A stretch of DNA of 64,000 bases from Castanea sativa (GCF_040712315.1 NC_134023.1:18237442-18301441); one strand, 5' to 3'. Shown: positions 12,116 through 24,064, numbered from the stretch's first letter. The notes: generated from the sequence alone by a model not told the origin. Made by a program: numbers and translations.

Positions 12116-12647
12116 GTGCCCTTTGGCAATTCGTCACAAAAAGGGGGAGTGCATATGGTGTAGAGAGGAGTTTTTGTTGTTAGGGGGAGATTTTGTGTTG
12201 TTTGGAGCTGTGGAGTTTTTAGATTCTATTTAGGTGCTTCACTCTATATTTAGCTTTTTTGGCTCATGATGTTTGTGTTGGGTTGTCCATGATAGGGGAG
12301 ATCTTTGTTTTGTTTATCTTTTTCTTGTTTCACTTTGTGCTACTTTGATTATTGATCTACATTGATGAGATTATTCATGATATATGTCTTGTAGTTTATG
12401 TTTTTGTGAAATCAAGAAGTTATGCTGTTTTACTTGTATTTTCCACACATGCGTTTATGTGTTTGTTAAGTGTTACAGGAATATACTGGTTAATTCAATC
12501 GTGCTGCTATCTACACGTGCAACTGATGGGTAGTAGTTAGGTTGAATTTGTTATGTTGAGCTATGTTTTTGTAATGGGCTGTTTATACGTTAACTTTGAG
12601 CATTTTGTTGTGTTTGTGCTTTGTCATGGATTGCCAAAGGGGGAGTT
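12116..12647 (+). other. 3' untranslated region and polypurine tract of the env-like element
   Basis: T/G-rich text without an ORF of note, with several GGGGGAG or GGGGGAGA runs (for example near 12140 and 12184). It ends in the purine tract CCAAAGGGGGAGT directly before the 3' LTR. Similar GGGGGAG-studded text precedes the 3' LTR of the larger element (30170-31322). Confidence 0.6.
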
Positions 12648-13493
12648 TGTTAGGTTCTAAAATCTTTAGGTTTATATGTATTAGAACACTAATTTGTAAT
12701 GTTGGCAAACCATGATAAAAACGTATTAGTCTTGTTTAGATTGCTCAAAGTATATGCGTCTTATGTAAAGTTGGAATCGAGTGCACTGTAGAATTTATTG
12801 TGCAATTCTGCTGGCTCGATGGATCCAGAATTAGACTCGACTGATCGAAAGTCGTGCAGATTGTTTTTTCAGTAGATTTTTCCAACTCAGCCTAAGCCCG
12901 TTTTGTGTGCAGGGTTTTATGTTTTGCCCTAGGTATAAAAGGGAAAACCCTAGCACGTTTTTAGAGAGCTACTAATTCTCTTTATGCTGTGTGTGAGAAT
13001 CTCTTGTGAGATCTAGAGGTATTTGCCTTCACATACACATAGGGTTATCAAGATCTAGATGATGTCAAGAGCTTGGTGATTAATTTAGTTCCAGATTCAA
13101 GAGCTTAAAGATATACAAGCGAGAGTGCTTGTGCTTGCTGGGAATCCAAGAAAGAAGTAGTCTGTGGACACGGAGCTATCACGTGGTCGTGGTAGTAAGT
13201 TTCCTACTCGAGGTAGCAATAGGATGTTAGTGGTCTAAGTTGCTATTGTGTAAACTTCAATTCTTTCATAGTGGATTCAGTTTTACCTTAAGGATAGTTA
13301 GTTTAAATCCTCCTTAGACTTTTTACCGGTTTCGTTTTTCTGGGTCATCATATCATTGTGTTATTTATTTTTTCGCTACTTTGCATGATATGATATATTT
13401 GTGTTAACCTAGATCTACATAATTTACCTAAGTTAATCACTTGACTAAATAACTAAATTAACCTGGTTGTTTTAAGGTGTCTAAAAACATACA
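12648..13493 (+). repeat. 3' LTR of the env-like-only element
   Basis: 846 bp, TGTTAGGTTCTAA to ACATACA. It differs from the 5' copy at scattered sites, so the insertion is not recent. TATAAAAG lies at 12934-12941. Confidence 0.88.
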
Positions 13494-14183
13494 CCACATA
13501 TTGTAGAGAGCTTTCAAAGAGAATTTTGAGAGAGAAACCCTAGAGAAAAACAAGATTGACTCATCCACAATCTTCATCCTTTGATTCTCCAAATTTCTCT
13601 ACTTTCACCCTCTCCATTGTTACATCCTTGAGAGGTACATTTAGCGAAATCCTTTTCTCACCATACCCATATCTGTGAGAAGTCAATTTGGTGCTTGGGA
13701 AGCAGTTAGGAAGGGACCAATTGATATTGGTTGATGCTATAGGCTATAGCGGAATCCGGTAAGCTAGGGAAGACAAAGGTTCGGCGTAACCTCATTGGAG
13801 CAAAAAGCTTAGAGGGCTTAGGTACATTGGGTAGATTACACTTGAAGGGTCTTCTATTGTTCATGTATCCCAACTTCATTCTCTGGTGGATTATTGACTG
13901 TTTGGAGGACGGCAGAGAGGTTTTACACCGAGGACTTCGGTTTCCTCTTTGATAACACATCGTTGTGTTTTTTTTGTGTTTGTATCTCTCTTACCTTAAT
14001 CTTTACCTTTTAGTTGCTGTTGTGGTTGTGATTAATTTCGGTTTAGATTGTTTTACCAATTTAGTTTCAGCTTATTTTCATATCCTGCACATACATTGTT
14101 TGATAATAAGTTTGTGTTGGTAATTTTGTAAATTGGGGGTCTAAATGTTCATTGGTGTTTTACACACTTTTTGAACATTTAAT

Positions 14184-14195
14184 TGGTATCAGAGC
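14184..14195 (+). promoter_or_regulatory. Primer-binding site, initiator-Met tRNA type
   Basis: TGGTATCAGAGC, two bases after the end of the 5' LTR. This is the standard 12-base match to the 3' end of plant initiator-Met tRNA used by Ty1/copia elements. Confidence 0.92.
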
Positions 14196-14257
14196 GGGTA
14201 CACTTGTTTTGGTTTCATTACCTAAGTGTGATCCTTGACCCCTTGTGTTTATTTTCC

Positions 14258-15265
14258 ATGGATAGTGTTTTGTATGCCTCTATGCATGATTTGGTTGATG
14301 ATGAATATAACATGCCATGTGTTTGTGAAATTGCCTCTATGAGTGATAATCCTCATGATTGTGATGCTTTGTTACAAGAATCCTTGGGTGTTGTTGATAT
14401 TCCTAACATCAAACTCTTGAAGAAAAATTCTAAGAAGTTTCAAAAGAATTTGAGCAAGTTATTTTGTGAAAAGGATGATTTGATTGCTAAGCTCAATGAA
14501 TCCAACAAATTGGCTGAGAAATATAAGAAACTTGCTGAAAATTCTCTCTTAAAAAGCTAAAAGAGTTTGAATGTTTGAATATGGACTTGATGCTAAACTT
14601 GTTTTGTCTAACAAACTTGTTGATGAGCTAAAATGTGAGAATGAATCTCTTAAGAAGCATGCCAAGTGTTTGATTGCTAAACCTACTGTTAAAAAGGATG
14701 AAAATATTTGTTGCAATCATGTTGTTCTACCTTAAAGGACAAATCGGTGTACATTTCTCCACACAAAAGAAAAGAAAAAGTGGAGAGAAAGACTCTTAAG
14801 CCTAAGCCTCTATTTAGGTCCCATCCTAGGGAAATGAGTGGATCTAATTTTGTTTCTAATTGCCATCATTGTGGTGTGATCGGTCACATAAGACCTCAAT
14901 GCCCTATGTTGTTGAAAGAACAAAACCATGGTGCTAGAACCCTCCTTAAAAAGCCTAGTGGACCTAAACCCATAGTCTGTCACCATTGTGGTGCTTTTGG
15001 TCATCTAAGACCTCATTGCTCTAAGTTTCATGCTCTTAAAAGAATCAAAAGAAAAGAGAAACTTGAGCTTCTTAGAAGTTGGGCTAAAAAGGGTAAACCA
15101 GATTTGAGAGAAAATAGCGTGTTGTTAAAGAAAGTGTTTAATGCTCTTAACTCCTTGACTATGCACATCTTCAGTTCTCATTCTTCCAACCCTCGTCTCA
15201 CTTCTCATGAGATACTCATTCCAAACAATCATTCCGTTTGGATGAGGAAGGGTTCCTATGGTTGA
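14258..15265 (+). pseudogene. Capsid-less gag relic: coiled coil plus two zinc knuckles
   Basis: An ATG at 14258 opens a protein whose first 100 residues are acidic and then Lys/Glu/Leu-rich, likely coiled coil (LLKKNSKKFQKNLSKLF, LIAKLNESNKLAEKYKKL). A frameshift or stop near 14560 and another near 14695 break it. The last piece, 14708-15265, has two CCHC zinc knuckles, CHHCGVIGHIRPQC and CHHCGAFGHLRPHC, about 43 residues apart, in a Lys-rich context. I see no capsid-type domain before the coiled coil, although the ATG is only about 60 bp from the PBS. Role inferred: an RNA-binding accessory gag of a non-autonomous element. Confidence 0.78.
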
Positions 15266-17036
15266 GATTTTGCTCTTTTGATCCTTGATCTAATTCTTTA
15301 GATCTTTGTAGGACCCTTCATGCATTAAATGTTATTCTTCATACATTTTGTGCATCTTGCATTTATTTGTATGCATTGCTTTTGTTTTTTATCTTACTTT
15401 TATGTTTTAGTTTTGTGTGGGTAAAAAAAAAATCCAAAACCACATAAAAAGTGAAAAATTCAAAAAGTTTGATCGTATATGTTTGAGCACATATCTCATG
15501 TGAGCTTAGCTTGTTATGTATGCACATCTATCTTTGTGGAAAAAATCTTGACATCTATGTGTGACTGTTGTAAATCGATCTTCAAACTTGTCATGAATGA
15601 TTAGTCAATAGTTTTGTTGATCTTGATACATATGTAGAATTGTGCCTATATCTCTTCCCACTATTTTTTTTTTTTTTTTGCTTTAAGAGCTCAACAAATA
15701 TAAATCTCAAAATGAAAAGAGATAATGAACTGTAAAAGCCGTAACACATACTAGTATTTGAGTAGGAAAAAGGGAAAGCAACTTTTATGAAAATTTATGG
15801 TACCCAAAAGCAAAAGGCTTGTTCATCAAATTGAAATATCAAAAATTTCATGCATCGATCTCAAAAAGAGATGTAAAGATAAAAAATTATCAAATGTTAT
15901 GAATTGTAAAGAAGCCAAATGAAAAGCTTCAAAGATATATAATCATTTTTTTATGGGAGGTTATATATGTTCATTTCTATAATTGAGATAAACCACTTGA
16001 CTTAGTACTAGTTGTGTATGACTTGATTGAATTGATCATTCAAGCTTCACTCTAGACTAAGGACTATTCCACATTTGATACACACACACAACACACATGC
16101 CTAATGTTCAATGAATGCCTTATTCATTTGTTCGATTGTACTTGTTTAAATGTGATGTGTGTGTGCTCATCTATATATGGATCAAACCAAAAAGATTTTT
16201 GATTATTTTATATGTATTTGGAAGTTATTTTTATCACTCTTTGTGTTCATGTTCAATGCTTACTTTGTTTTTTCACTATTTTAAGCATGTTTTGTGTTGA
16301 AAAACAGGTGTCAAAATTTTTGGCTACTTATTCTGGCTACTCTTGCGAGTAGCAAAATTTGCCTACTCATTTTGGCAAGTAGCCCAGTCGTGAGATCTAG
16401 TCGTGAGTTTACGTAGAATGATTCGCGACTCACTAATTGCAAAATGCCTAAAAACAGCTTTTTAAATAGCCTTTTCATGGGAAACCTATTTTTAAACCTC
16501 TTCCTTTCTCCCTAAAACCCCTCTTTCAATATTTTTATTTCAAAACCCAATCAATTTGAATGGTTTTTTAATTCCATTAACATCTCTAAGGTAATTTTAA
16601 ACACTTTTCATTGATTTGGATCCTTAGATTATGTTTTGGAGAGTTTTGTGCTCTTGGTTGGGATTTTTCATCATAGGAGTTGGGAAAACTTAATTTTTGT
16701 CAAATTTTTGTATGAAATTGGTTTCTTTTGATGATTCGCTTTGAATGCTGGCCCCTTGTGGCAAAAAAAAAAAAACATGTATTAAGGGTGGATTCCATGA
16801 TGTTCATGCATTGTTTCAAATTGTTGTTCATAGTGTGCACGCTAGGTGTTTGATAAAACGCCTCTTAGGAATTTTCTCACTTGTTTGGACTCTGATGAGT
16901 ACCAAACTTTGGGGTTTCTCATGTTTCCTCACTAAGATCATGTTTGGTTCATTGGTTGTGTATTTAACACACCTTGCCCCACATGTGCATTTTCAATGCT
17001 TTGGTCATGCACTGCACATAGCCACCTCTTACACAC
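15266..17036 (+). other. Non-coding interior of the Sirevirus-like element
   Basis: No ORF of note. Contents: an A-run region (15420-15470), a 19-base T run near 15664, and words TTGCGAGT (16343), GTCGTGAG (16387, 16401) and TCGCGACT (16423). A possible internal TATA element, TTTAAATA (16461-16468), and a pyrimidine-rich leader follow. The layout resembles the stretch between gag and the env-like ORF in the right-hand element (48365-49930 read on minus). Ends at TSD CACAC (17032-17036). Confidence 0.55.
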
Positions 17037-19245
17037 TGAAGGAAAAAATCTGGTTTTGTATCTCATACAAAACACATAGCGGAAGTAACAAACAATGATC
17101 TATTTCATTCATGATTGATAACGTGCACTACATAAATTTCAGAATTTAAGAACAAGATAGCGTACCTTGGTGTGGAGAAATTCAAAACAAAGATTAGAAG
17201 CACTTGGGAACACTTTTAATCTTCACTCCAATTCCACTTTACGCCCAAGATGTGTGGTCTCTCAATCAGTTTTTTAAAGGGAGAATGAAAGTGTGTCTCA
17301 CACTCTCTCACACACCATTTTTTTTTTCACTAATCTAAAATTTTTTTTGTATGTTTCTCCCTTTATAACTAGCTGATTATCTAATTGGGCTGGCCTATTG
17401 GGCTTTTCCAATTGGGTTTTAGTGTGTGGCTTGGAGTGGGACCAAAATGGAACAATAAGACACTAGCTCCAATGGGCCTTCGGCTTTTCCGTCAACTCTT
17501 GACAAGTCCAAAGTTACCATTAATTATAGTTAATATCACTATACAAATATAATTACACTCTAGGCATTATTAATAAATTATATCCCAAGACTTTATTATA
17601 CACGTAACCCCTTCATAAAATATTCGTAGTAATACAAAGTCATGAACGTAGACTGCCACTTTGTAAATTACTACATCTTATCCTTGAGTACCCGGTTTAA
17701 TTCTTTAAAGTTATTCATTATATATTTATGAAATCCAATTTCATAAATATATACTTTAGCAATTTCTTACTAAAGTGGTTAGGCCTAACTCTCTGAATAA
17801 CTGAACCCATTAAACTTATCTCAAGGGAATATTTTATATCTCCATCAAGAGACTATGAATTCCATCTTAAGAATATATGTTCCATCAACACTAAATGTGG
17901 CTGCCCAACATACTGAGGTTTTGACCATAACTTTAGATCTCACTCCTGATATATCAAAGCAACCTACACTTCATAATCAGGTCCATTATTCTCTCAGGAT
18001 TAAGAGTTCATGCAAATAGAAATCGTGAAATTTATTATTCATTTGACAGTCGTTAGGAGAATAATAAATCTCACAGCGGTCCTGTTCAATATATTTTAAC
18101 TCTTAAAACATATCAACATATCAACTAGAAGTCTCTACTTCCATGATCAAGACAAATCATCTTAGTTGACATGTTATAGTCTTTGCAGATGAAATGCCCA
18201 ATTTCATCACCAACTACGAACTATAAATTCTGAGTTTACAAAGAACTTGTGATTTACATCTTCTGTGACTTTTCACATAAATCACATACAATGCATCTCA
18301 TGGACTGTTAGGATTAGTGCCCTTAAATCCTATTGTATGATACTATGTATGATATTATGTATGACATTATGTAAGACATGATGTATGACTTAATATTGTG
18401 ATTGATAAAGTTATTTTATTATTATCTAAAATAATGGTAACATGAATATGGGACATTATCATATAGTCCATGAGATGCATTGTATGTGATTTATGTGAAA
18501 AGTCACAGAAGATGTAAATCACAAGATCTTTGTAAACTCAGAATTTATAGTTCGTAGTCAGTGATGAAATTGGGCATTTCATTTGCGAAGACTATAACGT
18601 GTCAACTACGATGATTTGTCTTGATCATGGAAGTGAAAATTTTTAGTTGATATGTTGATATGTTTTAAGAGTTAAAACATATTGAACAGGACCGTTGTGA
18701 GATTTATTATTCTTCTAATGATTGTCAAATGAATAATAAATCTCACGACTTTTATTTGCATGAACTCTTAATCTTGAGAGAATAATGGACCTGATCATGA
18801 AGTGTAGGTTGCTTTGATATATCAGGAGTGAGATCTAAAGTGACGGTCAAAACCTCAGTATGTTGGGCAACCACATTTAATGTTGATGGAACATATATTC
18901 TCAAGATGGAATTCATAGTCTCTTGATGGAGATATAGAATATTCCCTTGAGATAAGTTTAATGGGTTCAGTTATTCAAAGAGTTAGGCCTAACCACTTTA
19001 GTAAGAAATTATTAAAGTATATATTTATGAAATTGGATTTCATAAATATATAATGAATAACTTTAAAGAATTAAACCGGGTACTCAAGGATAAGATGTAG
19101 TAATTTACAAAGTGGCAGTCTACATTTATGACTTTGTGTTACTACGAATATTTTATGAAGGGGTTACGTGTATAATAAAGTCTTGGGATATAATTTATTA
19201 ATAAGGCCTAGAGTGCAATTATATTTATATAGTGGTATTAAATAT

Positions 19246-19912
19246 TGATAGGGGAATAATATAGCCCATCTCCAAGTCGTCCATACAGGTCGTCCATAGC
19301 CCACCTACTACCATAAACACCCTCAGAAACTTACCTACAAGTGCCTCGTCCAGGGAAGAAGAGATCAAGACGAGGTACGCACCATCAGAGTGATGCACTC
19401 GTCCAGAGTGTCGACATCCTCGTCTTGAGCAAATTCACCCGTTAGACGAGGCATCCCCCGCGTGTGAAACAAAGCACGCCCAACTGAGGAACTCAAGGAC
19501 GAGGGTGTCACACTTAGGAAAATCTCCAAATGAGATATGATAATCCCTTATCCCACGCGTAACCGCCAGGTATCCGTTGTGAAACAAGAGCATAACTTCC
19601 AGACGGTTATGCAAGTTACGTTTGATTTCTATCTCTCCTTGAAGCCGGGAGAAGTTCAAATTTTGGTAACCGCCTATGATAACACTATATAAAGGCTGTT
19701 TCAGACAAACCCAAGGTATGTTCAGTTTTTACTCCAAAAAAGTTGGAACTCAAATAACTTAGAGGAAAAAACTAACTTTGCCATCGGAGGACTTTTGGCC
19801 GGCAGCCCCGGTCGCCTTTGATACGCTTTTCTTTCTTTTTCAGGCCGTAGAAAGATCCAGTAGTCCTTTCCAGTCCGAAGCATCCAGCCTACTGATTTTC
19901 TTCGCATCATCA
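19246..19912 (+). repeat. 5' LTR of the Tat-type element
   Basis: TGATAGGGG to CGCATCATCA. CTCGTCC/GACGAG words recur between 19345 and 19520. TATATAAA lies at 19686-19693. The same short spurious minus-strand ORF is present in both LTRs and is not a gene. Confidence 0.95.
19686..19693 (+). promoter_or_regulatory. TATA box of the Tat-type LTR
   Basis: TATATAAAGG, about 220 bp before the LTR end; the 3' LTR copy is at 29075-29082. Confidence 0.7.
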
Positions 19913-19914
19913 GT

Positions 19915-19932
19915 TGGCGCCGTCTGTGGGAA
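19915..19932 (+). promoter_or_regulatory. Primer-binding site, Asp-tRNA type
   Basis: TGGCGCCGT (19915-19923) matches the 3' end of plant Asp tRNA including CCA; the following CTGTGGG does not extend the match. Typical for this gypsy lineage. Confidence 0.75.
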
Positions 19933-19969
19933 ATTGAAACTTGTTATTCTATCCCAGACAAAAGGTTGA

Positions 19970-21521
19970 ATGGTTCGAACAAGATCAAGGGCTACCAGCC
20001 CAGGCCACCAGGAGAGTAGATCAGTACCTGTAGTGCAGCCGCCTTCTATGCAACACATACAATCCATGGCGGCTGCTATGGCAGAACTGACACGTCAGAA
20101 CCAGGAATTGAATAAGGAGATCAACTTCAGGAGGCAGCGTCAAGTACATATGGAGGGAAGGGCCCCAAGTCAGGAAGGAGGAGGGGAGAATGTAGAGTCT
20201 GAAGATCAAACAAGGGGTACCGCTTCAAGAAGGATGCCGCACTTGGAAAAAGAAATGGACCAGATGAGGAAAGCCATGGATGAAATGAGGGAAAACATGA
20301 GGCGAACAAACCCAGTAGATGATATGGTCCACCGAACAGACTCCCCTTTCACAGCCTCCATCAGCGGTCACCCTCTACCCCCGAAGTTCAAAATGCCTTC
20401 TCTAGACTCGTACGATGGAAATCGCGACCCCTGCGATCACATTGCAACTTTCAAGACGACCATGCATCTGCAGGGGGTCCCAGACGAGATCATGTGCAGA
20501 GCTTTTCCCACCACACTCAAGGGATCAGCGCGAGTGTGGTTCAGCAAGATTCCCCCAAACTCAGTGGGATCATTTGAAGAACTGAGTAAGCTGTTTGTCA
20601 ACAACTTCATTGGAGGACAGTGTCACAAGCGTTCCTCCTCTAGCCTGCTGACCATAGAGCAAGGGGACAATGAGAGTTTGCGATCTTTTATCACCCGTTT
20701 TAACAGAGAAGCCCTAACGGTGGACGAGATGGATGACAAGCTATTGCTAGCCGCTTTCCACAATGGGGTCAATTCTGACTTGTTTATTCATAAGCTCTAT
20801 GAGCAGGAACCGCAGACTATGGCCGAGCTTGTCCATTCAGCCCAGAATTTTATGAATGCCGAAGACGCCATCATAGCCAAGAAAAGAAAAAGGGCAGAGC
20901 GCTCGGAGGTGGGCCACCATCGCTACCAGGACCAGGGACCTCGTCCGAAGAAGGTTCGGGTAGACGAGAGAAAAGATAAGGATGGTAAGAAGGCCAGTTC
21001 CTGCAAGGAATCAGCAATACACGCCCCCGACTATGCCGTTAGAGCAGGTCCTTATGCGGATCAAGGATGATCCGTCCTTGAAGTGGCCGGAAAAAATGAA
21101 GGGAGACCCCAACAAGCGTAACGGGAGCAAGTACCGCCGTTTTCATAGGGACCATGGGCATGATACGGACGAGTGCTTTGACTTGAAGCAACAGATAGAA
21201 AATCTCATTAGACAGGGGAAATTGAGGAACTTCCTTGGACGAGACCAGAGAGATGAGAAAATGAAGGCCAAGGTGGAAGAATCATCACGCCCTCCACTTG
21301 GAGAAATAAGGGTAATTATAGGAGGAAGCTCGACGGTGCAGTCGTCCAAATCAAGGAAGACGTACCTGAGGGTGGTGCAGAACATCCAACAGTCTGAACG
21401 ACCTACTAGGACGAGGGAGGTTGACCAACAGACTGTTACATTCACGGAAGAGGAGGCAGGACGAATTCACCAACCACACGATGACGCGATATTCATCACC
21501 CTACTCATCTCGACTACATGA
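19970..21521 (+). pseudogene. Gag of the Tat-type element, frameshifted once
   Basis: An ATG at 19970, 38 bp past the PBS, opens a basic N-terminus (MVRTRSRAT). A coiled-coil region follows (residues about 35-110; MPHLEKEMDQMRKAMDEMRE), then the retrotransposon gag core (residues about 130-270; HIATFKTTMHLQGV, ARVWFSKIPPNSVGSFEELS). The frame ends at 21070, but conserved text has already moved to another frame at about 20985-21010. There MPLEQVLMRIKDDPSLKWPE and a CCHC-like block (YRRFHRDHGHDTDECFDLK) continue to 21521. Forms the particle shell in intact relatives; this copy needs one frame correction. Confidence 0.9.
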
Positions 21522-22921
21522 CCGGGAGGGTATTGATAGACAATGGCAGCTACGCGTACATTCTCTACTACCCCGCGTTCCAACAAATGAAGCTAGGACG
21601 AGACCGGCTTCGACCAGTGAACTCGTCGTTGGTGGGATTCGGAGGAATGAAGGTGCAACCTGTGGGAACCATCATGTTGCCAGTAGTCGTCGGGACGTAT
21701 CCGCAGCAGATAACCAAAGAGGTGAATTTCCTTGTTGTTGATTGTGCATCGTCATACAATGCAATAATTGGAAGGCCAACTTTGAACAGCTGGAAAGCGG
21801 TAACCTCTACCTACCACTTGTCCATTAAATTCCCGACCGAGCACGGGGTAGGCCAGGTACAAGGAGACCAGCTGGCTGCCAGAGAATGCTACCTAGCCAT
21901 GCTGGCCATGGACGAGCATATGCAGACGATGAGCATAGACGGAAAAAGGGTTGTGGCTGAGCCCACTGAAGCATTAGAGGACGTCCCTTTGGACGATGAC
22001 CAGCCCGAGAAGTCTACCAGAGTTGGGGCGAGCATGGAAGAGGGGGCGAAGCACGCTTTGGTCCGGTTTCTGAGGAAAAACCTCGATGTCTTCGCATGGA
22101 GTCATGAGGACATGCCCGGAATTGATCCAAACGTCATTACCCACAGCCTGAATGTGTGTCCCTATTCGAAGCCAGTGCGTCAGAAGAGAAGAGTTTTTGC
22201 TCCCGAGCGAGATAGTGCCGTGAAGGAAGAGGTGCAGAAGTTGGTCGCCGCGAGGTTTATCCGAGAAGTTCACTACCCAGACTGGTTGGCGAACGTAGTC
22301 ATGGTCAGAAAAGCCAATGGCAAGTGGCGGATGTGCGTGGACTTCACTGATATCAACAAAGCTTGCCCCAAGGATAGCTACCCATTGCCACGCATTGACC
22401 AGTTAGTGGATTCGACGGCAGGTCACAAGATACTTAGCTTCATGGACGCTTTCTCAGGGTACAACCAGATTCAGATGAATGAAGCGGATCAGGAGAAGAC
22501 CTCATTCGTCACAAGCCAAGGGTTGTATTGCTACAAGGTTATGCCCTTCGGTTTGAAGAACGCAGGAGCAACCTACCAAAGGCTGGTTAACCATATGTTC
22601 CGTCCTCAAATCGGGCGAAATGTGGAGGTTTATGTGGACGACATGCTGGTGAAGAGCCAGGACGAGGATAAACATCTTGAAGACCTTCAAGAGACTTTTG
22701 ACACATTGCGACGGTACCACATGAAGTTAAATCCGAGCAAGTGTGCTTTCGGAGTTTCGTCGGGTAAGTTCTTGGGGTTTATGGTGTCGCACAGGGGAAT
22801 TGAAGCGAATCCGGATAAAATCCAGGCGATACAGAACATAGAGCCACCGAGAAATATCAAAGAAGTCCGGTCTCTTCGGACGAGTCGCCGCCCTCAACAG
22901 GTTTGTATCGAAAGCTACTGA
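21518..22921 (+). pseudogene. Protease and reverse transcriptase of the Tat-type element
   Basis: 467-codon open frame. The aspartic protease active site is DNGS (first Asp codon 21539-21541), where relatives have D-S/T/N-G. The protease-like fold continues to NAIIGRPTLN (about 21770). RT follows from about 22090, with CVDFTDINKACPKDSYPLPRIDQ, FMDAFSGYNQIQMN, FGLKNAGATYQRLVN and the catalytic YVDD (22631-22642). The frame leaves conserved text at about 22870 just before the RNase H linker and ends at 22921. The upstream junction with gag is also a frameshift. The RT motifs all look intact. Confidence 0.93.
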
Positions 22922-22924
22922 CAA

Positions 22925-23378
22925 ATGTTTACCTTTCTTTAAGGTCCTTAGGAAGGCTTTTGAATGGACGGACGAGTGTCAGAAGGCCTTCCAAGACTTG
23001 AAGACGTATCTAATGACGGCACCACTGTTGAGTCCGTCTGTACCTGGGGAAGAGTTGTATTTGTACTTGGCAGTGTCCCCACACGCAGTAAGCTCAGCGT
23101 TAGTCAGAGAAGAGGGGAAAGTCCAGAAGCCAGTCTATTACACAAGCCACGCGATGAGAGGGGCAGAAGGGCGATATCCAATGATGGAGAAACTAGCCTT
23201 CGCACTAATCACGGCTTCCAGGAAGCTAAGACATTATTTTCAGGCACATGTCATCAACGTCCTGACGGACCATCCCATAAAAAAGGCAATGAGCAAGTTG
23301 GAAGCTGCTGGACGGCTAGTACAGTGGGCCGTTGAGCTCAGCGAGTCGATGTCAGGTACCTCCCAAGGAGCGCGATAA
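22925..23378 (+). pseudogene. First (gypsy-type) RNase H domain
   Basis: In a different frame from RT: EWTDECQKAFQDLK sits just upstream, then MTAPLLSPSVPGEELYLYLA, RYPMMEKLAFALITASRKLRHYF and VLTDHPIKKAM. It lies where the connection and RNase H belong. It ends at 23378 after a further frame change near 23345. It degrades the RNA strand of the hybrid in intact relatives. Confidence 0.85.
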
Positions 23379-23383
23379 AAGCG

Positions 23384-24064
23384 CAGGCGTTGGTAGATTT
23401 CATTGCGGAATTCACCCCCAGTCAGGACGACCTGAACAAGGACGAGAGAAATGAAATGTGGGTGGTTAATGTTGACGGATCGTCCACACTGTACGCAAGA
23501 GGGATTGGAATTGTATTGAAGTCCCCTGAGGGAGACAAGCTGGAGTATGCGGCCCGTCTGCAATATCCAACTACCAACAACGAGGCTGAGTACGAGGCTC
23601 TACTCAAGGGGTTGGAATTGGCCAAGTCCCTAGGGGCGGAGTCGTTAACAATCAGAGGAGACTCTCAACTGGTCATTAACCAAGTAAATGGGATGTGCGA
23701 TGTCAAAGAAGATCGAATGAAGAAGTACCTTAACAAAGTGAAACGCCTTGCCCGGAAATTTTCAGCCATAAGTTTTATTCAACTTCCTAGGGAGGAGAAC
23801 GCTGACGCAGACGCATTGGCAAAAGCCGCCTCGGCAGGAGTCATAGACAAGTTCGACGACATCCAGTACATGCCGAGCATAGACATCCCCGACATACAGC
23901 AGATAGGAGGAGGAGAAAATTGGATGAGTCCGATAATAATCTATCTCAAAGATGGGAGGCTTCCAGAAGACAAGGATGAAGCGAGAAAGTTAAGGGTCAG
24001 GTCAGCCAAGTATGTCATCATAAATGAGGTGTTGTACAAACTATGTTCTAAGGGAGGTTCATGA
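23384..24064 (+). pseudogene. Second (archaeal-type) RNase H domain
   Basis: Open from 23390: the domain begins WVVNVDGSS (first catalytic Asp), then NNEAEYEALLKGLELAKSLG (catalytic Glu), then IRGDSQLVINQVNG (catalytic Asp) and NADADALAKAAS (last Asp). All four acidic positions are present. A separate second RNase H is a hallmark of the Tat lineage. The frame ends at 24064 where a short stretch before the integrase zinc finger appears deleted. Confidence 0.88.

Larger units (their letters stand above)
8628..13493 (+). mobile_element. Pol-less LTR element encoding only an env-like/plant-transposon protein relic
   Basis: LTRs are about 8628-9462 and 12648-13493 (846 bp), both starting TGTTAGGTTCTAA. 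The flanking TSD is CCATG (8623-8627) and CCACA (13494-13498); the uninterrupted sister LTR reads CCACG at this site. A purine tract (CCAAAGGGGGAG, about 12634-12645) precedes the 3' LTR. Between the LTRs lies only an env-like ORF relic, itself cut by a solo LTR. No gag or pol. Net length about 3.45 kb. Confidence 0.87.
8221..14181 (+). repeat. 5' LTR of the Sirevirus-like element, split by an insertion
   Basis: LTR parts are 8221-8627 and 13499-14181; 8628-13498 is a nested element plus its TSD copy. It starts TGTAAGATTG. The copy of the 3' terminal CA reads TTTA here, against TTCA in the other LTR. TCGCGA-type words lie at 8403-8425 and 8517-8545, upstream of TATAAATA (8605-8612). The insertion therefore falls about 15 bp past the TATA box, separating promoter from body. 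Confidence 0.9.

Noticed and set aside
11546..12540. Series of short hydrophobic ORFs
   Set aside because: 11546-11993 are shadow frames of the env-like relic, and 12021-12540 lie over its end and untranslated region.
14184..14195. Possible tRNA gene remnant (TGGTATCAGAGC)
   Set aside because: It is a 12-base primer-binding site next to an LTR; no cloverleaf surrounds it.
19435..19910. Two minus-strand ORFs, also present at 28824-29302
   Set aside because: They lie inside the LTRs; their identity in both copies reflects LTR identity, and no protein family was recognised.
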